DNA from: Hydractinia symbiolongicarpus
Lineage: Eukaryota; Cnidaria; Hydrozoa; Anthoathecata; Hydractiniidae
Assembly (NCBI RefSeq): GCF_029227915.1
Contig: NC_079878.1
Location: 23,461,501-23,525,500, forward strand
Length of the DNA stretch: 64,000 bases
Reading direction: 5' to 3'
In this document: piece by piece, positions 1 through 9,649 of the stretch
How the letters are laid out: each line of letters opens with the position of its first letter
Position numbering within the stretch: the stretch's first letter is position 1
The notes under the pieces: generated by a model
The model's input: the letters and a program-made list of their open reading frames with translations, nothing else
The model's database searches: none
What the model was told of the DNA's origin: nothing
Position numbers and translations under genes: made by a program

Positions 1-1
1 C

Positions 2-2458
2 TGCCTGCAGGCCTTCGACACAGTTGGATCGAGGGACAAGCATTATGGCTACTGTAGGGATCACGAGGCGGTAAAAATCACAATTCCCAAAGAAGGTGAA
101 AAATGGTTGAACTACAGGGATGGCCAGATGCAATTCAAGGTACCTTTTGCAATATATGCAGACCAGAAAGATTACTCATCCCGGTAGAATATATCATGGG
201 GACGAAGACAAAAAAGCTGAACAAACATGTGCCATCTGGCTGGTGTACATATAGTACATTCGCATATGGAAATGTACCAGATCCGTTAACAGTTTATCGT
301 GGAAAGGATTGTGTCACGCGGTTCGTGAACCACCTGGAGGATGAGGTGAAGCGGCTATATGGGAAATTCCCGCAACGACCAATGTTAGAACTGACAGAGG
401 TTGTCATATATGTTTGAAGCCCTTTAACGACGCGAGCAACTGCAAGGTTCGGGACAGTTGCCACTATACGAGGCTATATAGAGACGCGGCGCATAACAAC
501 TGTAACCTCAAATACAAGATACCTAGTCATATACCTATCATCTTCCACAGTCTAAGCGGGTACGACGCACATCTCTTCATCCGGGAATTGGGCGAAACTT
601 ATAACACACAGGACAGGGCATACTCGGAAAAGTATATCAACTTCAATGTTAAAATCAAGGTACCGCTTGCAGGTATGGGGTATGGCGATGGTGAGGGTTA
701 TAAGAGGATAGAGATTAGGTTCATCGATAGTTGCAGATTTATGGCATAAAGGCTGGAGAAATTGGCAAGCAATCTTACCAATAAAGAGTGTAAAAATCTC
801 CACTGGCTTTTCAACAAGGATGATATGTTTCAACTCATGCGCAGGAAGGGCGTATACCCGTACGAGTATATGCATGGATTGCAACGATTTGAGGAGCTGG
901 TACTACATCCCAAGGAATCATTTTACATCAGGCTAAACATGAAGGGGATTAGTGATGAGGATTACGAACACGCGAAAAAAGTATGAAATTACATTATCCC
1001 AAAGGGTGACCTCGTCACCATAGGTGACTACCACATTATTTACCTCACCACTTACGCTCTGCTGTTAGCCAACGTTTTCGAAACGTTTAGAGACGTATGC
1101 TTGACATACTACAAGCTTGATCCCGCGCTCTTTTACTCCGCACCCGGCCTAGCATGGAAGGCAGCACTTAAGTATACCGGAATTAAGCTAGAGCTCCTTG
1201 CAGATCTCAACATTCTTCTCATGTTTAAAAAAGGCATCCGAGGAGGTATAACCCAGGCGGTACATCGCTATACCAAGGCCAACAACTCCTACGTGGGAGA
1301 ACCGTATAGCTCAAATGAGGAATCCTCATACGTGCAGTATCTCGAGGCGAACAACCTGTACGGATGGGCCATGTGTCAAGATCTACCAACGGATGGCTTC
1401 AAATGGATCTCCAACGTTGAGGAATTTACCGAAAAGCGAATTGCGAAACTTGTCAAAAAGAATAAGTATAGATACCTGCTCGAGGTTTATATCGACTACC
1501 CCCGAGAGATTACACGACACACATAACGAGTTACCGTTTATGCCCGAACGCATGGTGATTAAAATGGTCGAAAAACTGATACCATATTTAAAAAACAAGC
1601 GTGGGTACGTATTGCTTATCAAAGCCCTCCACGAAGCTATAAAGCACGGGCTTGAACTGAAGAAGGTGTATAGGGTCATTCAATTTAGCCAGAAACCATG
1701 TCTTAAAGGATATATAGATCACAACACGAGGTTGAGAACTGCTGCCAGAAATTACTTCAAGAAGGATTTTTACAAGCTCATGAACCTCTCGGTATTTGGC
1801 AAAATCATGAAAAATATCCGGAACCATCGGAATTTCAAACTTGTCACCAACGAGGATGTATATATGAAGCTGGTGATGAAGCCCAAATTTATTTCAAAGT
1901 TAATCATGTACAAGTTCCACTATGACTATATGCAGCCAAAATATAGTAGCAAGCTGCAGCTCTGTTACATGGATAAGGACTCCTTTGTATACCATATTCG
2001 CACGAAAGACTTTTACTGCGATATCGCGCAGGACGTTGAGAAACGTTTAATACGAGCGCCTACTGTGCGGAGGATAACAGGCTTCTTCCTATGGGGAAGA
2101 ACAAAAAAGTCGTTGGTATAATGAAGGACGAATTAAGTGGGAAAATTATGACGGAATAACACTGAGAGCAAAGCTATATGCCTATAAAAGCCTTACGAAG
2201 GAGGGTGGTGACAGGAAAGCGAAAGGCGTAAAGAGATGTGTTACCAAGAAGCCCATCACTTTTGACGATTATAGACGATGCCTGGAGGAAGGCGTCGATG
2301 TATACAAAAGTCAGGTTTTAATTCAACACAAGAACCATCAAATATACACCCAAAAGGTGAACAAATTGGCGCTTAACAGGGCAGATGACAAAAGGCACGT
2401 GCAGCAGGACCAAATTACGACGCTAACCCGTGGACACTACCATCGGGTAGACGCCTGA
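2..2458 (+). pseudogene. Decayed protein-primed type-B DNA polymerase of a Polinton/adintovirus-like element
   Basis: This would replicate the Polinton genome by protein priming. Fragments in all three frames follow the family order. First comes the exonuclease I region with IYAD at about 155, normally followed by Phe-Glu but here by Gln-Lys. Then come the FHSLSGYDAHLFIREL block (about 541-590), a motif A-like YLEANNLYGWAM (about 1340), a motif B-like KLMNLSVFGKIMKN (about 1777) and motif C as YMDKDS (about 1968) where YMDTDS is usual. The conserved C-terminal block runs to TGA at 2456-2458. At least five frame changes or stops break the gene, so no working enzyme can be made. The 5' end lies outside the window. 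Identification is confident; activity is excluded by the breaks. Confidence 0.9.
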
Positions 2459-2468
2459 GAATAACTAA

Positions 2469-2549
2469 ATGGAAGTGTGTTGGTATATCGCTGTAATTTT
2501 ACCTTATGCCCTCATCGCGTTTTGTTTTTTCGTTACAAAAAGTTACTAA
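2469..2549 (+). CDS. Possible 26-residue single-span membrane peptide
   Basis: An ATG 10 bases after the polymerase stop opens a 26-codon frame. It is almost entirely hydrophobic (VCWYIAVILPYALIAFCFFV) and ends with TKSY, so it would form one membrane span. It lies between the polymerase and the next Polinton gene (ATG at 2555), and tiny membrane proteins occur in such elements. The frame is uninterrupted, but it is short enough to be chance. No family is recognised. Confidence 0.3.
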   Translation: MEVCWYIAVILPYALIAFCFFVTKSY

Positions 2550-2554
2550 TAAAG

Positions 2555-3028
2555 ATGTCAGCGCTTGCACAAGTATTCGACTCAGCGGAATCTTTTGAAC
2601 ATGTTGAAAAACCCACGGATAAATTCCAGGTCCTGAAGGAAGCCCTCCGTAAGGGCAAGGTCTAACCTAAAAAATACACAGAAGGCTTTATTGACAAGGC
2701 CCCCGATGCGGCTATCGAAAAGGTACATGCCGACTATGTTCAACGAGAGCTTCAAGAGAAGGAGGAGAAGACGGCCAAAGCGTTAACTACTCACGTGGTC
2801 AACCTGTATGCAAACATGTTTAGAAATTTCATGGACATTGATAGCGTTGACGATCTCCGAAAAGATATCGCGGAAGACCCCATTATCCGAGATGCCATGG
2901 CAGATCTCGGGATTCTTGTGTACTGCACAATTGGGAGGTGTTTAACGCCTATCTTCGTTGTGGGACACACGGCGCGGCATATATCCAAAAAAAAGGATGG
3001 GGCGGAGACCAACGAGAAAGATCCTTGA
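2555..3028 (+). pseudogene. Polinton protein of unknown function, one in-frame stop
   Basis: A 157-codon frame starts at ATG 2555 (MSALAQVFDSAESFEHV) and is intact except for a TAA at 2663-2665. Beyond the stop the same frame continues through a charged, probably helical stretch rich in Glu and Lys. It then enters a hydrophobic segment near residues 112-135 (DLGILVYCTIGRCLTPIFVV) and a basic tail. The position directly after the polymerase and the shared codon usage make it a Polinton gene. Function is unknown. The single stop suggests recent decay or a sequencing error. Confidence 0.55.
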
Positions 3029-3049
3029 GGATCAAGGCCTACATTAAAA

Positions 3050-3083
3050 TTTATCTTATAGCCCTTCATAGCTATAAGATAAA
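3050..3083 (+). other. Perfect 13-bp hairpin ending at a start codon
   Basis: The arms TTTATCTTATAGC (3050-3062) and GCTATAAGATAAA (3071-3083) are perfect complements around an 8-base loop. The last base is the A of the ATG at 3083. A smaller hairpin (CCTTGA/TCAAGG, 3023-3037) overlaps the end of the previous gene. It could be a terminator or a 5' UTR structure. Confidence 0.6.
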
Positions 3084-3558
3084 TGGAAGAGTCTAACCAA
3101 ATCATAGTCAAGAAGAACGAAGGTCGGATTGCTGCTGGCAAGAGACTTGTGGAATGGAATCGCAAGAACAAGGAAAACTTACAGAAGAACGTGGGTAAAA
3201 TTTCTTCATCAGATGATCAGGAACCTGGATCAGGTTCTCACAAGTCGATGGGCAATGTCTACCCTTACGGCGGGGGTACGCTTGCCTTGCTGGCGATAGG
3301 GGTAAGGGTTTGGTACAAATTGGGAACCAAAAATGGTGGAGACAGGTTCTCAGTTTTACCTTCGCTTATGTCCTTGGAGGTAAGAAATTTCTGGGCATTT
3401 TACGACCCTCTGCAAAGGTAGATACAAAAAAGGTCCAACAGGACGAAAATTACCTACGTTTATACACTTTGTTTTCCCACGACATTGTACCGAGATATAT
3501 AAAACTTTTGAAAACACCAATCGACACCTGTCTCGCAAGAAAAGGTACGGCTTGCTAA
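3083..3558 (+). pseudogene. Small basic Polinton protein with a hydrophobic segment, frameshifted
   Basis: The frame opens with a strongly basic, helical N-terminus containing EGRIAAGKRLVEWNRKNKE. This pattern (Gly-Arg-x-x-Ala-Gly-Lys-Arg-Leu-x-Glu-x-Asn-Arg) is one I associate with small Polinton/adintovirus virion proteins. A glycine-rich hydrophobic stretch follows (YGGGTLALLAIGVRVWYKLG). After about 3330 the meaningful frame changes; one frame stops at 3421 and an overlapping one runs to 3558. A DNA-binding or packaging role is a guess. Confidence 0.5.
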
Positions 3559-3724
3559 GAGATATCGCAAGGTACTGCGATATCTAAATGGTAAGCTATC
3601 GTTTGATCCTCTACCCCTCATATACAAGACCACGTACTGCCCAGTCTGTACGGGGTCTTTGGTCAACAATCACGGCGGCGCGTGGGTTTTTGTTGAATTC
3701 CTTTCCACTATACCAAAAATATAA
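3551..3724 (+). pseudogene. Fragment with a Cys-x2-Cys motif, unidentified
   Basis: In one frame a short open stretch contains KTTYCPVCTGSLVNNHGGAW and ends with TAA at 3722-3724. The CPVC pair suggests a zinc-binding end of a larger protein. A similar TGYCPACLDN is found at about 9745 in the second element copy. No start codon is evident and the 5' part is scrambled. I cannot name the family. Confidence 0.3.
3560..3585 (+). other. Perfect 10-bp hairpin just before an ATG
   Basis: AGATATCGCA (3560-3569) and TGCGATATCT (3576-3585) are perfect inverted repeats with a 6-base loop. They are followed at once by AAATGG (ATG at 3588). The structure has the same design as the hairpin at 3050-3083. 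Confidence 0.55.
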
Positions 3725-3821
3725 TAAAAAAGGGATTTTAAGAAAAATGCTAGGCGTTGTTAGGGAACCCCACAGAACTATCTTCTCCGGCCCCAAACAA
3801 TGGTAGGGGTGCTACCCTATG

Positions 3822-4375
3822 TTTGGGAAAAGCAAAAAACCACAAGATATCTTCGTCACATTAGATGGCGCCCTGGAGAATGTTGTCAAATCAAAAAAAA
3901 CAAGGCTGTAGCTTTGACAAAATGGCTAGCTCGAAAAGCTTGAGAAGCGAGATATAGTCATCGAAGAAAAGGACGTGGCCATCGCCATCCTGGAGGACGA
4001 TCTTGATGCCAGGAATGAACAACTTAATGTTCTTAGTCAAGACAACTCGGAACTACGGCAGAAACATGTCCCACACCGGTATCATTATGACACCGTGCTA
4101 TGTGTTGTTGATAAAAACGATCCTCACGACCATGGAAAAAAGGCGGGCATAAGCGCTACATGATCCGATACCAGCGTAAGCAACTCAGCACAAGAATAAA
4201 TACGTTAATAGCGATGTACCCAGACATGACTGCGAGTAACCCGGAATGCGACGATCCAACTGCCGTGCATGCCTGGTGTCGATTCCGGCACGATACTCTT
4301 GGCATTGATAATTTTTACCACAACCATTTAACGTTACCTGACAATGAAGACAAAGCTATTCGATGGCATGTTTGA
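3822..4375 (+). pseudogene. BRO/MSV199-type viral protein, copy 1 (DUF3627-like C-terminus), broken
   Basis: Three pieces in different frames fit a BRO-family architecture as seen in insect DNA viruses and Polintons. The first is an N-terminal domain end (DIFVTLDGALENVVKSKK, about 3845). The second is a coiled-coil linker (IEEKDVAIAILEDDLDARN, about 3961). The third is a C-terminal domain starting MIRYQRKQLSTRINTLIAMY (4160), which resembles DUF3627. The first half of the N-terminal domain is missing, and there is at least one stop and one frame change. Copies 2 and 3 lie at 4451 and 8815. The role is unknown; BRO proteins bind DNA. Confidence 0.55.
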
Positions 4376-4450
4376 TATTGATATATCTTGTGAGTATTAT
4401 AATTACCACTTAGGGGTGAAAACCTCTGGGTGAACCTTGGTATATTAGAA

Positions 4451-5201
4451 ATGTTTAACGCAATACCAACAGGAGTCATCGAGACCCTGTTCGATGAACA
4501 AAATCAACCTCTTTTCAAACGCGCTGACCTAGGGAGGTTTTTAGGGATTGCAAAAATTAAAAATATGATGATACCTTCAATGTTCCTATCTATCAGGTTG
4601 GAAATAGTAGGGCTCAAGTGGGCCCATCCCATGGGCCCCCTTGGTAAGGCGAAAAACCAACATGATGTATTTGTCACATTGGACGGAGCCTTGGAGATTG
4701 TGCACCGCTCCAGGAAACCTAGGACTGCAGAGCTAATCAAATCTGTCAAAATCAAAAAGTGTCGAGAAACTATGGGATGAGCTTGAGGGGCAAGATATTT
4801 CCCTGGCTCTCCTCGGGGATGATCTAGACGATAGAGACAAGCAACTGGTAGGGTTGGGGAACGAACTTGAGGAGCTCCAAGATCAAGTAGAAACATTACA
4901 GCAACGCACCGTGCCATACTTCGAAGATCCTCAAAAGGACAACGGGATGGTCGTTATCCAGAAGAACAACAACGACCCCTTTCCCTATCTGGCGATCTGT
5001 GGTTAACAGCGGTATGTGGCACAAAAACTTGTTGACTATCCCAACGGTGAGATTGTGGTACTAGCAGAAACGGCGAATGGCATTGTACACTACAACTGGC
5101 TCAGGGAGCGTGGTTGTATCGAAGTCAACCCGGGGCGTGTTAGACATTATAGGTTTGGTGAACATTATACTCACAAACGTCTCCTGGAACTTGCAGAATA
5201 A
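4451..5201 (+). pseudogene. BRO/MSV199-type viral protein, copy 2, broken
   Basis: The start is taken at ATG 4451 (MFNAIPTGVIETLFDEQNQP), which reads like the first strands of a BRO-N/MSV199 domain followed by LFKRADLGRFLGI. The domain end is seen at about 4663 (HDVFVTLDGALEIVHRSRKP). After a frame change comes a coiled-coil linker (about 4780-4900) and a distinct C-terminal module (PYFEDPQKDNGMVVIQKNN, about 4917). The last frame reads to TAA at 5199-5201 and includes GIVHYNWLRERGCIEVNPG. The C-terminal module differs from that of copy 1. At least three breaks are present. Confidence 0.55.
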
Positions 5202-5208
5202 TGGACGG

Positions 5209-5242
5209 TTTTTCCAAAGTGTAGCTCTACACTTTTGAAAAA
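5209..5242 (+). other. 16-bp hairpin downstream of BRO copy 2
   Basis: TTTTTCCAAAGTGTAG (5209-5224) pairs with CTACACTTTTGAAAAA (5227-5242), with one mismatch and a 2-base loop. It lies between the stop of BRO copy 2 (5201) and the end of the convergent integrase gene (5293). A bidirectional transcript end is plausible. Confidence 0.55.
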
Positions 5243-5292
5243 GAGGTAGACATTTTAGACCCGTTTGGTCCCATGCCAAAAGCTATTGAACT

Positions 5293-6062
5293 TTAACAAT
5301 ATTTTACATGCTCTGAAGGTACCTGAACATCCTCTGGGATCAGCATCAGTTCTTGTGAAACGAAGCTTCTTTCAGGCCCGTCTTTCAAATAGTATAAAAC
5401 ACGACTGTCTGCTACGATTTTATCCAGCCTATACAATATCTTGCTCCAAAAGGCAGCAATTGCATGTCTTTTCACCATGCTCATCTCCTGGTTGTAGCAG
5501 ATACAAATAGAAACCATCCTCAGGTAAGGGCTTTTCTTCAGGGTATTGTTGCCCCCTCACAAGTGGTACCTTTTCGAGCTTAATCGCCCTGTTAGGTGTC
5601 ACGCTAAGCATGGCAGTCTTTGTGTTGTTGAGATTTTTCACTATAGCGTACGATTGCTTGACCCATATGCTACTAGTCTCCTCAGATACTAGCTCTTGTG
5701 CATCCCGGGGCTTGAAAAGTCTTTCCGCGAGTACTTTGTTGTAGCTCTCCACAAATGCCATAAAGGTGTGATTATATTTGGTAGTAGCCCTCTTAATCTC
5801 CACCCCCTTGTCTTCAAGTAGCTTTGTTACACCTGACTTGAATTCACTACCATTATCACACTGAAAAATCTTGGGGTATCGTAAATTGATATGCCGGAGC
5901 CAGAGCAGTTGCCTAGACAGCCAGTGAGTGACCAGATAGACCACTCTCTGCAGTGAGTAATTTGATAGCTTTGCGTCCAGTCCAGAGATGTTCCGAGGTG
6001 TAGTAAATTTTACTTAATTTTTCCGCCTCCTCCTCAGTAGTGATATGTAATGCTTTTGGCAT
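5293..6062 (-). pseudogene. Retroviral-type integrase of the Polinton, copy 1, internal deletion
   Basis: The N-terminal helical part (EEEAEKLSKIYYTSEHLW) begins at about 6040. The helix-turn-helix end (THWLSRQLLWLRHI) is at about 5920. The rve core resumes at YPKIFQCDNGSEF (about 5875), with the glutamate block FVESYNKVLAERLF at about 5755. Comparison with copy 2 (10244-11244) shows a loss of about 95 residues between the helix-turn-helix and the second catalytic Asp, so the first Asp is gone. Frame changes occur near 5930 and near 5520. The C-terminus ends at about 5293. The start is set at ATG 6062 by alignment with copy 2. Confidence 0.85.
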
Positions 6063-6205
6063 GTCTTTTTTTATACATGTCAAAAAGCGTTTACAGATAC
6101 TGGTAGGCTGCAAGCCCCAGAATGACCAGAGATCCTGTGATAAAGGTCAATTCACCGTCTTGTTGTTGTTTGGAAGGTGTATAAAAATCAGACAATTTCG
6201 GAACC

Positions 6206-6487
6206 TTATCGTTCGATGCAATGTAGTATTTGTACATCATCTTCCAGCTCCCGAAGGCTCTTTCCAGCTTGCATTTGCATTTCCCGTTGTTTGTTAAACC
6301 AATCTATTGTATCTTGTCTTTCTTGTACCCATTGAGCTTGACTGGCTTGCAATATTTCAATCGCCTCTTAATGTCTCTTGCGTTTTGCCTCGCCATGCCC
6401 TGCAAGTTTACTGAATAGAAAGTTTGTACCGTTGAACCCGAGTGCGTTGATCAGTGCCCCTTCTGCCATTATCGCGAGAGTAGCCAT
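6206..6487 (-). pseudogene. Small Polinton membrane protein, copy 1, one in-frame stop
   Basis: The frame starts MATLAIMAEGALINALGFNG (ATG 6487) and matches the intact copy at 11391-11657. It has a small-residue hydrophobic N-terminus followed by TNFLFSKLAGHGE. After an in-frame TAA the same frame continues as a charged, Gln/Glu-rich helical tail (WVQERQDTIDWFNKQREMQM) to TAA at 6206-6208. It sits directly between the integrase and capsid genes in both copies. The function is unknown; a virion membrane protein is possible. Confidence 0.6.
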
Positions 6488-6493
6488 TTATTT

Positions 6494-7590
6494 TCAGTTC
6501 TTCACACTATGGGACCTACTATCTAGGAGATTCAACTGGGCATCCTGAAACAAGTAGACATAGCAGCGGATATCCCCAGTTCTGTCGGCTTTCTTCGTTA
6601 TTTGCAACGTAATGCCGTCACTCAGGTGTTGTAGGGGTCTTTCAGAACCATGCAGAGTATGGTCGGGCGAGCTTTGGAAGTCAATGAATAGGACGTACCT
6701 CTGTGTTAGGAATTGTCCTATGGTTACTTCCGAGTCGTAGCCTCCAAAAAGGTTCACAACATTTTCCAGATGGTCCCTCGGGAGCATCGCATGCGAGTAC
6801 AAATCGTTTGGCTCACCCTCCACAGTGATCGAGATCTTCTCAATCTTCGGGTTGTAAAAGACTTCGTTTTTACCAGAGTAGTCCTTCACATCTGAAGGTT
6901 CTATGAACAGTAGCAGGACGCCTTTTAAACTCTTGGCAGGAGTGTTAATCTGTAAGTTGTGGCTGGTGTCGGCTTTTTGAGGGTCACCACCTTACTACGA
7001 AGTATCCGTTTATACGGTAGCGCGAGACGACCATACCGCGACATCATGGCACTCGCGAGACTTTCGTGATTTGCCTTGTCATATTCTAAGGTTATATTGG
7101 TGGTTCTATAGCCGGCATCCGCTGCCTTGGCTGCGGTAGACCCCAAGGCTGCCGTACCTCCATCTTTGATAACGTCGCCGTATGGGGCAAAACGTAGGAC
7201 AAACTGTAATCTGTCATACAACCCAGCCTGATAGTACGGCAAGTCCATTATTAACCCTAATGACGGCATTAGGGTTAATACCCTCTAGAATTAGGTTATT
7301 ATCTCTCTCAAATTTGGGCAGCCAGAGATCCCGGTAGACCGCGAGCGTGTTGTAGTCGCTAATATTTTGATTTTCGTTGGCATTCAAGGTGATACGTAGG
7401 TCTCGCACCAACGCTTTCCCAACATTGCTAACGATGGTGCGTTTCGTGTTCGTCCCTGTAAGCTCCAGGCTAAACAATAGTCTGATACTCCCTGGAAGAT
7501 AACATCATTCTGTGCAAGGTTTGGCACATCAACATAGAGGTCCTCATTTTTGTGAATTGTGGAAGGTGTATGAGTTTTTTTGACGCATGT
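6494..7590 (-). pseudogene. Polinton major capsid protein, copy 1, broken
   Basis: Three to four pieces match copy 2 (12481-13517): an N-terminal piece (STIHKNEDLYVDVPN, about 7555), a long piece with TIVSNVGKALVRDLRITL (about 7435), one with RFAPYGDVIKDGGTAAL (about 7180), and the C-terminal piece from about 6880. Unlike copy 2, this copy keeps a longer C-terminus (to SVKN at 6494). I infer the Polinton double-jelly-roll major capsid protein from these blocks and the position in the element. About 25 N-terminal residues are replaced by a fusion to the minor-capsid fragment at about 7590, and an internal stretch near 7260 is lost. Confidence 0.7.
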
Positions 7591-7876
7591 GGTAGTATAC
7601 ATAAAATTTGAAGATTGAGTTGACGAGTGGTACGGAGCCTGTCATGTGTTTAGCAGAGATACCTAAACCCGTCGTTGCGCAATGTGTTGCGAAATTACCC
7701 TGAATGTTCCAGTAATCCAAGGCTTGTCCCGTCCATCCAACTCTAACAGGATCATTCAGCAAATTTGTTGGGATTTTGATGACATACTTAGCAACTCGGG
7801 GAATGGCACGGAAATATGTGATACTGTAGACACGTACAGGTTCTGGTGCTCCACGCTTGTTAGACCAAGTGGCCAT
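7590..7876 (-). pseudogene. Putative Polinton minor capsid protein, copy 1, truncated
   Basis: From ATG 7876 the frame soon enters the block VGWTGQALDYWNIQGNFATH and LVNSIFKFYVYYHMR, nearly identical to copy 2 (14622-15369). The protein is cut at YYHMR (about 7595) and runs into the capsid gene, so the last two thirds are missing. The first 20 codons are in a different frame from the match in copy 2. A penton-like role is suggested only by its place beside the major capsid gene. Confidence 0.5.
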
Positions 7877-7951
7877 TCTCCCCTGTTTGACTTGTACCTT
7901 GTCCTTGGGTTGTACGAATACATGTTCATTCTTTTCTTTAAGGAGAAAAGG

Positions 7952-8613
7952 ATGAAGCTACTCTACATTACCGAAATTGAAAAGCCCACACTGTTACCTA
8001 GGACAGGACACGAGAATTGCCTTAAAATCGATAAGTATCCGGTCAATGTGGCTGAACCTTTACAACAATGATGAATTCGTCATCCGTAAGATGGGGCCGG
8101 ATCAGAGGGTTACCCGAATTGAAAACATGAACGGCCTGTATAGGATCGAGGATTTGACGGCTACTGTGAACAGTTAGGCAGAGGTCAAAATTAAGCTGTT
8201 TGTCTTGAAAAAATGGACTCTGCCGGCTCCGTGTCAGTGACGGGTACACAGTGGTGATTCATCGACAACTGCAAGAGCTCTTGGGTCTACCCTACGATCC
8301 CAGTAAAAAATACTATATGAAGGGTGACCATGATTCCTTCTACAAGACCGACGTTTACCAAAGATTGAGACTTTTTTGTCCTCAGCTGGATGAATGTGAT
8401 GCCCTATACAACGATAAAAAGTCTAAAATTCTCGCTTTGCTCTCCATCAAAGAGCTAAAAAATTGGGGGGACATGCTGACCTGGAGTTTTGACACTCCGA
8501 TATACCTTCCCTTGAAAGGTTTGACGGATCGCCTAGAGTTTATGCTAACAGACGAATTTCACCACGACAAAAATGTTTCATTTACTGGTGATTATGATGT
8601 GCCTTCTCATTGA
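7952..8613 (+). pseudogene. Polinton accessory protein of unknown function, copy 1
   Basis: The gene starts MKLLYITEIEKP at ATG 7952. It shifts frame at about 7990 to reach EFVIRKMGPDQRVTRIENMN, and reaches the C-terminal block (QLQELLGLPYDPSKKYYM, from about 8262) after a stop and another shift near 8200. That block is open for about 115 codons to TGA at 8611-8613. A diverged copy with the same blocks lies at 15441-16073, which supports a real gene. I do not recognise the family. It is divergent from the capsid genes and is followed 8 bases later by the next plus-strand gene. Confidence 0.5.
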
Positions 8614-8620
8614 ATAATAA

Positions 8621-8803
8621 ATGAACAATATAATTAAGTTGTATATGGATTTATTAAGTGCGCCTGTGGAAAGCCCGGACATGCCGGAGGAAAACCAGGC
8701 CTACAGGCTCAAAAAGATTGAAGAAATTGAACAGTATCTGAGAAGGGAAATCAAGGAGCGGCCGGGCTTGCAAAAACGTTTAAGATGCATGGGACCCGGG
8801 TGA
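8621..8803 (+). pseudogene. Polinton membrane-protein gene, copy 1, truncated after 60 codons
   Basis: The frame opens MNNIIKLYMDLLSAPVESPD and continues into an amphipathic helix (LKKIEEIEQYLRREIKERPG). This is the same start as the longer gene at 16078-16640, which adds a glycine-rich hydrophobic region and a charged helical tail. Here similarity stops at about 8795, and the frame ends at 8803 just before the BRO copy 3 sequence. This is one of the clearest rearrangement joints between the two element copies. Confidence 0.5.
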
Positions 8804-8814
8804 GGTATTCAGCG

Positions 8815-9477
8815 ATATGTTCCTGTCAAGTATAAAATGCGATTAGGTGACACTATAACCAACCCTGAGTGTGAACTCAGATCTGAGTACACCCAACCAA
8901 ACACAGTTTTGCTGACTGACGCCGGACTATATACATTCCTCCTAAGAAGTGGTCTACCTGACGCAGAACCCTTTTGGAGTGGGTTGTAGAAGAGGTACTA
9001 CCCAAGGAAATGCGAAAACTTGGTGCGGCAATCGAGGACACAGATACTGTCGTCGCTATATTCGAAGATGATCTAGAGAATAGGGACAACCAACTCATGG
9101 TACTGGGGGATAAACTCGAAGCACAGGGAAAACGCAAAGCTTAGAGAAAGACATGTACCCAATGCTCAGGACCCTGGAAAAGACAACGTCATCATCATCC
9201 CCCATAAGCATAGCGCACCGGATGACAACGAATACTATCATCTTCCCAAGTACTGCACGCGTGTTCAGAGGCGCAATATTAGCAAGAAAAGATTGTGGTT
9301 CATGGACAAATACCCAGGCGCGAGGAGATTGTTATCATCGACAACTCCAACGGTATACAAGCCTTTAATCAATTTGAAGAGGAGAAGCATGAGGAGCGTT
9401 ATGGAAACCATTTCAGGCTTATTGATCTTACTCGGGGCAAACTGTACGATTTGGGTGTTCTGGCACTAGAGGATTAG
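8815..9477 (+). pseudogene. BRO-family viral protein, copy 3, broken
   Basis: The second half of a BRO-N domain is readable at 8890-9000: NTVLLTDAGLYTFLLRSGLP followed by a WVVEEVLPKEMRK-like block after a frame change. Next is a coiled-coil linker (about 9040-9120). A C-terminal module reads DPGKDNVIIIPHKH in one frame, and its end (IDNSNGIQAFNQFEEEKHEE, NHFRLIDLTRGKLYDL) is in another, up to TAG at 9475-9477. At least three frameshifts are present and the N-terminus is missing. Its C-terminal module differs from those of copies 1 and 2. Confidence 0.6.
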
Positions 9478-9486
9478 GAAGGCGCT

Positions 9487-9518
9487 AATTTTTACTACTC
9501 TTGCGGGTAGTAAAAATT
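9487..9518 (+). other. Perfect 12-bp hairpin
   Basis: AATTTTTACTAC (9487-9498) and GTAGTAAAAATT (9507-9518) are perfect complements with an 8-base loop. The hairpin lies 10 bases after the stop of BRO copy 3, where the second element copy begins. A terminator-like or boundary role is possible. Confidence 0.55.
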
Positions 9519-9649
9519 ATAGGTAAAAATGAGGCATCTTCCATGAGCTCCCTTGGAAGAGGGAGAAAGCATCATTTAGTGGTGGGTTCCAAACCCCTGC
9601 TCTATTGACCCTTTCAGCTGTATGTTAAAAGGTAGTGAAATATCAAAAG

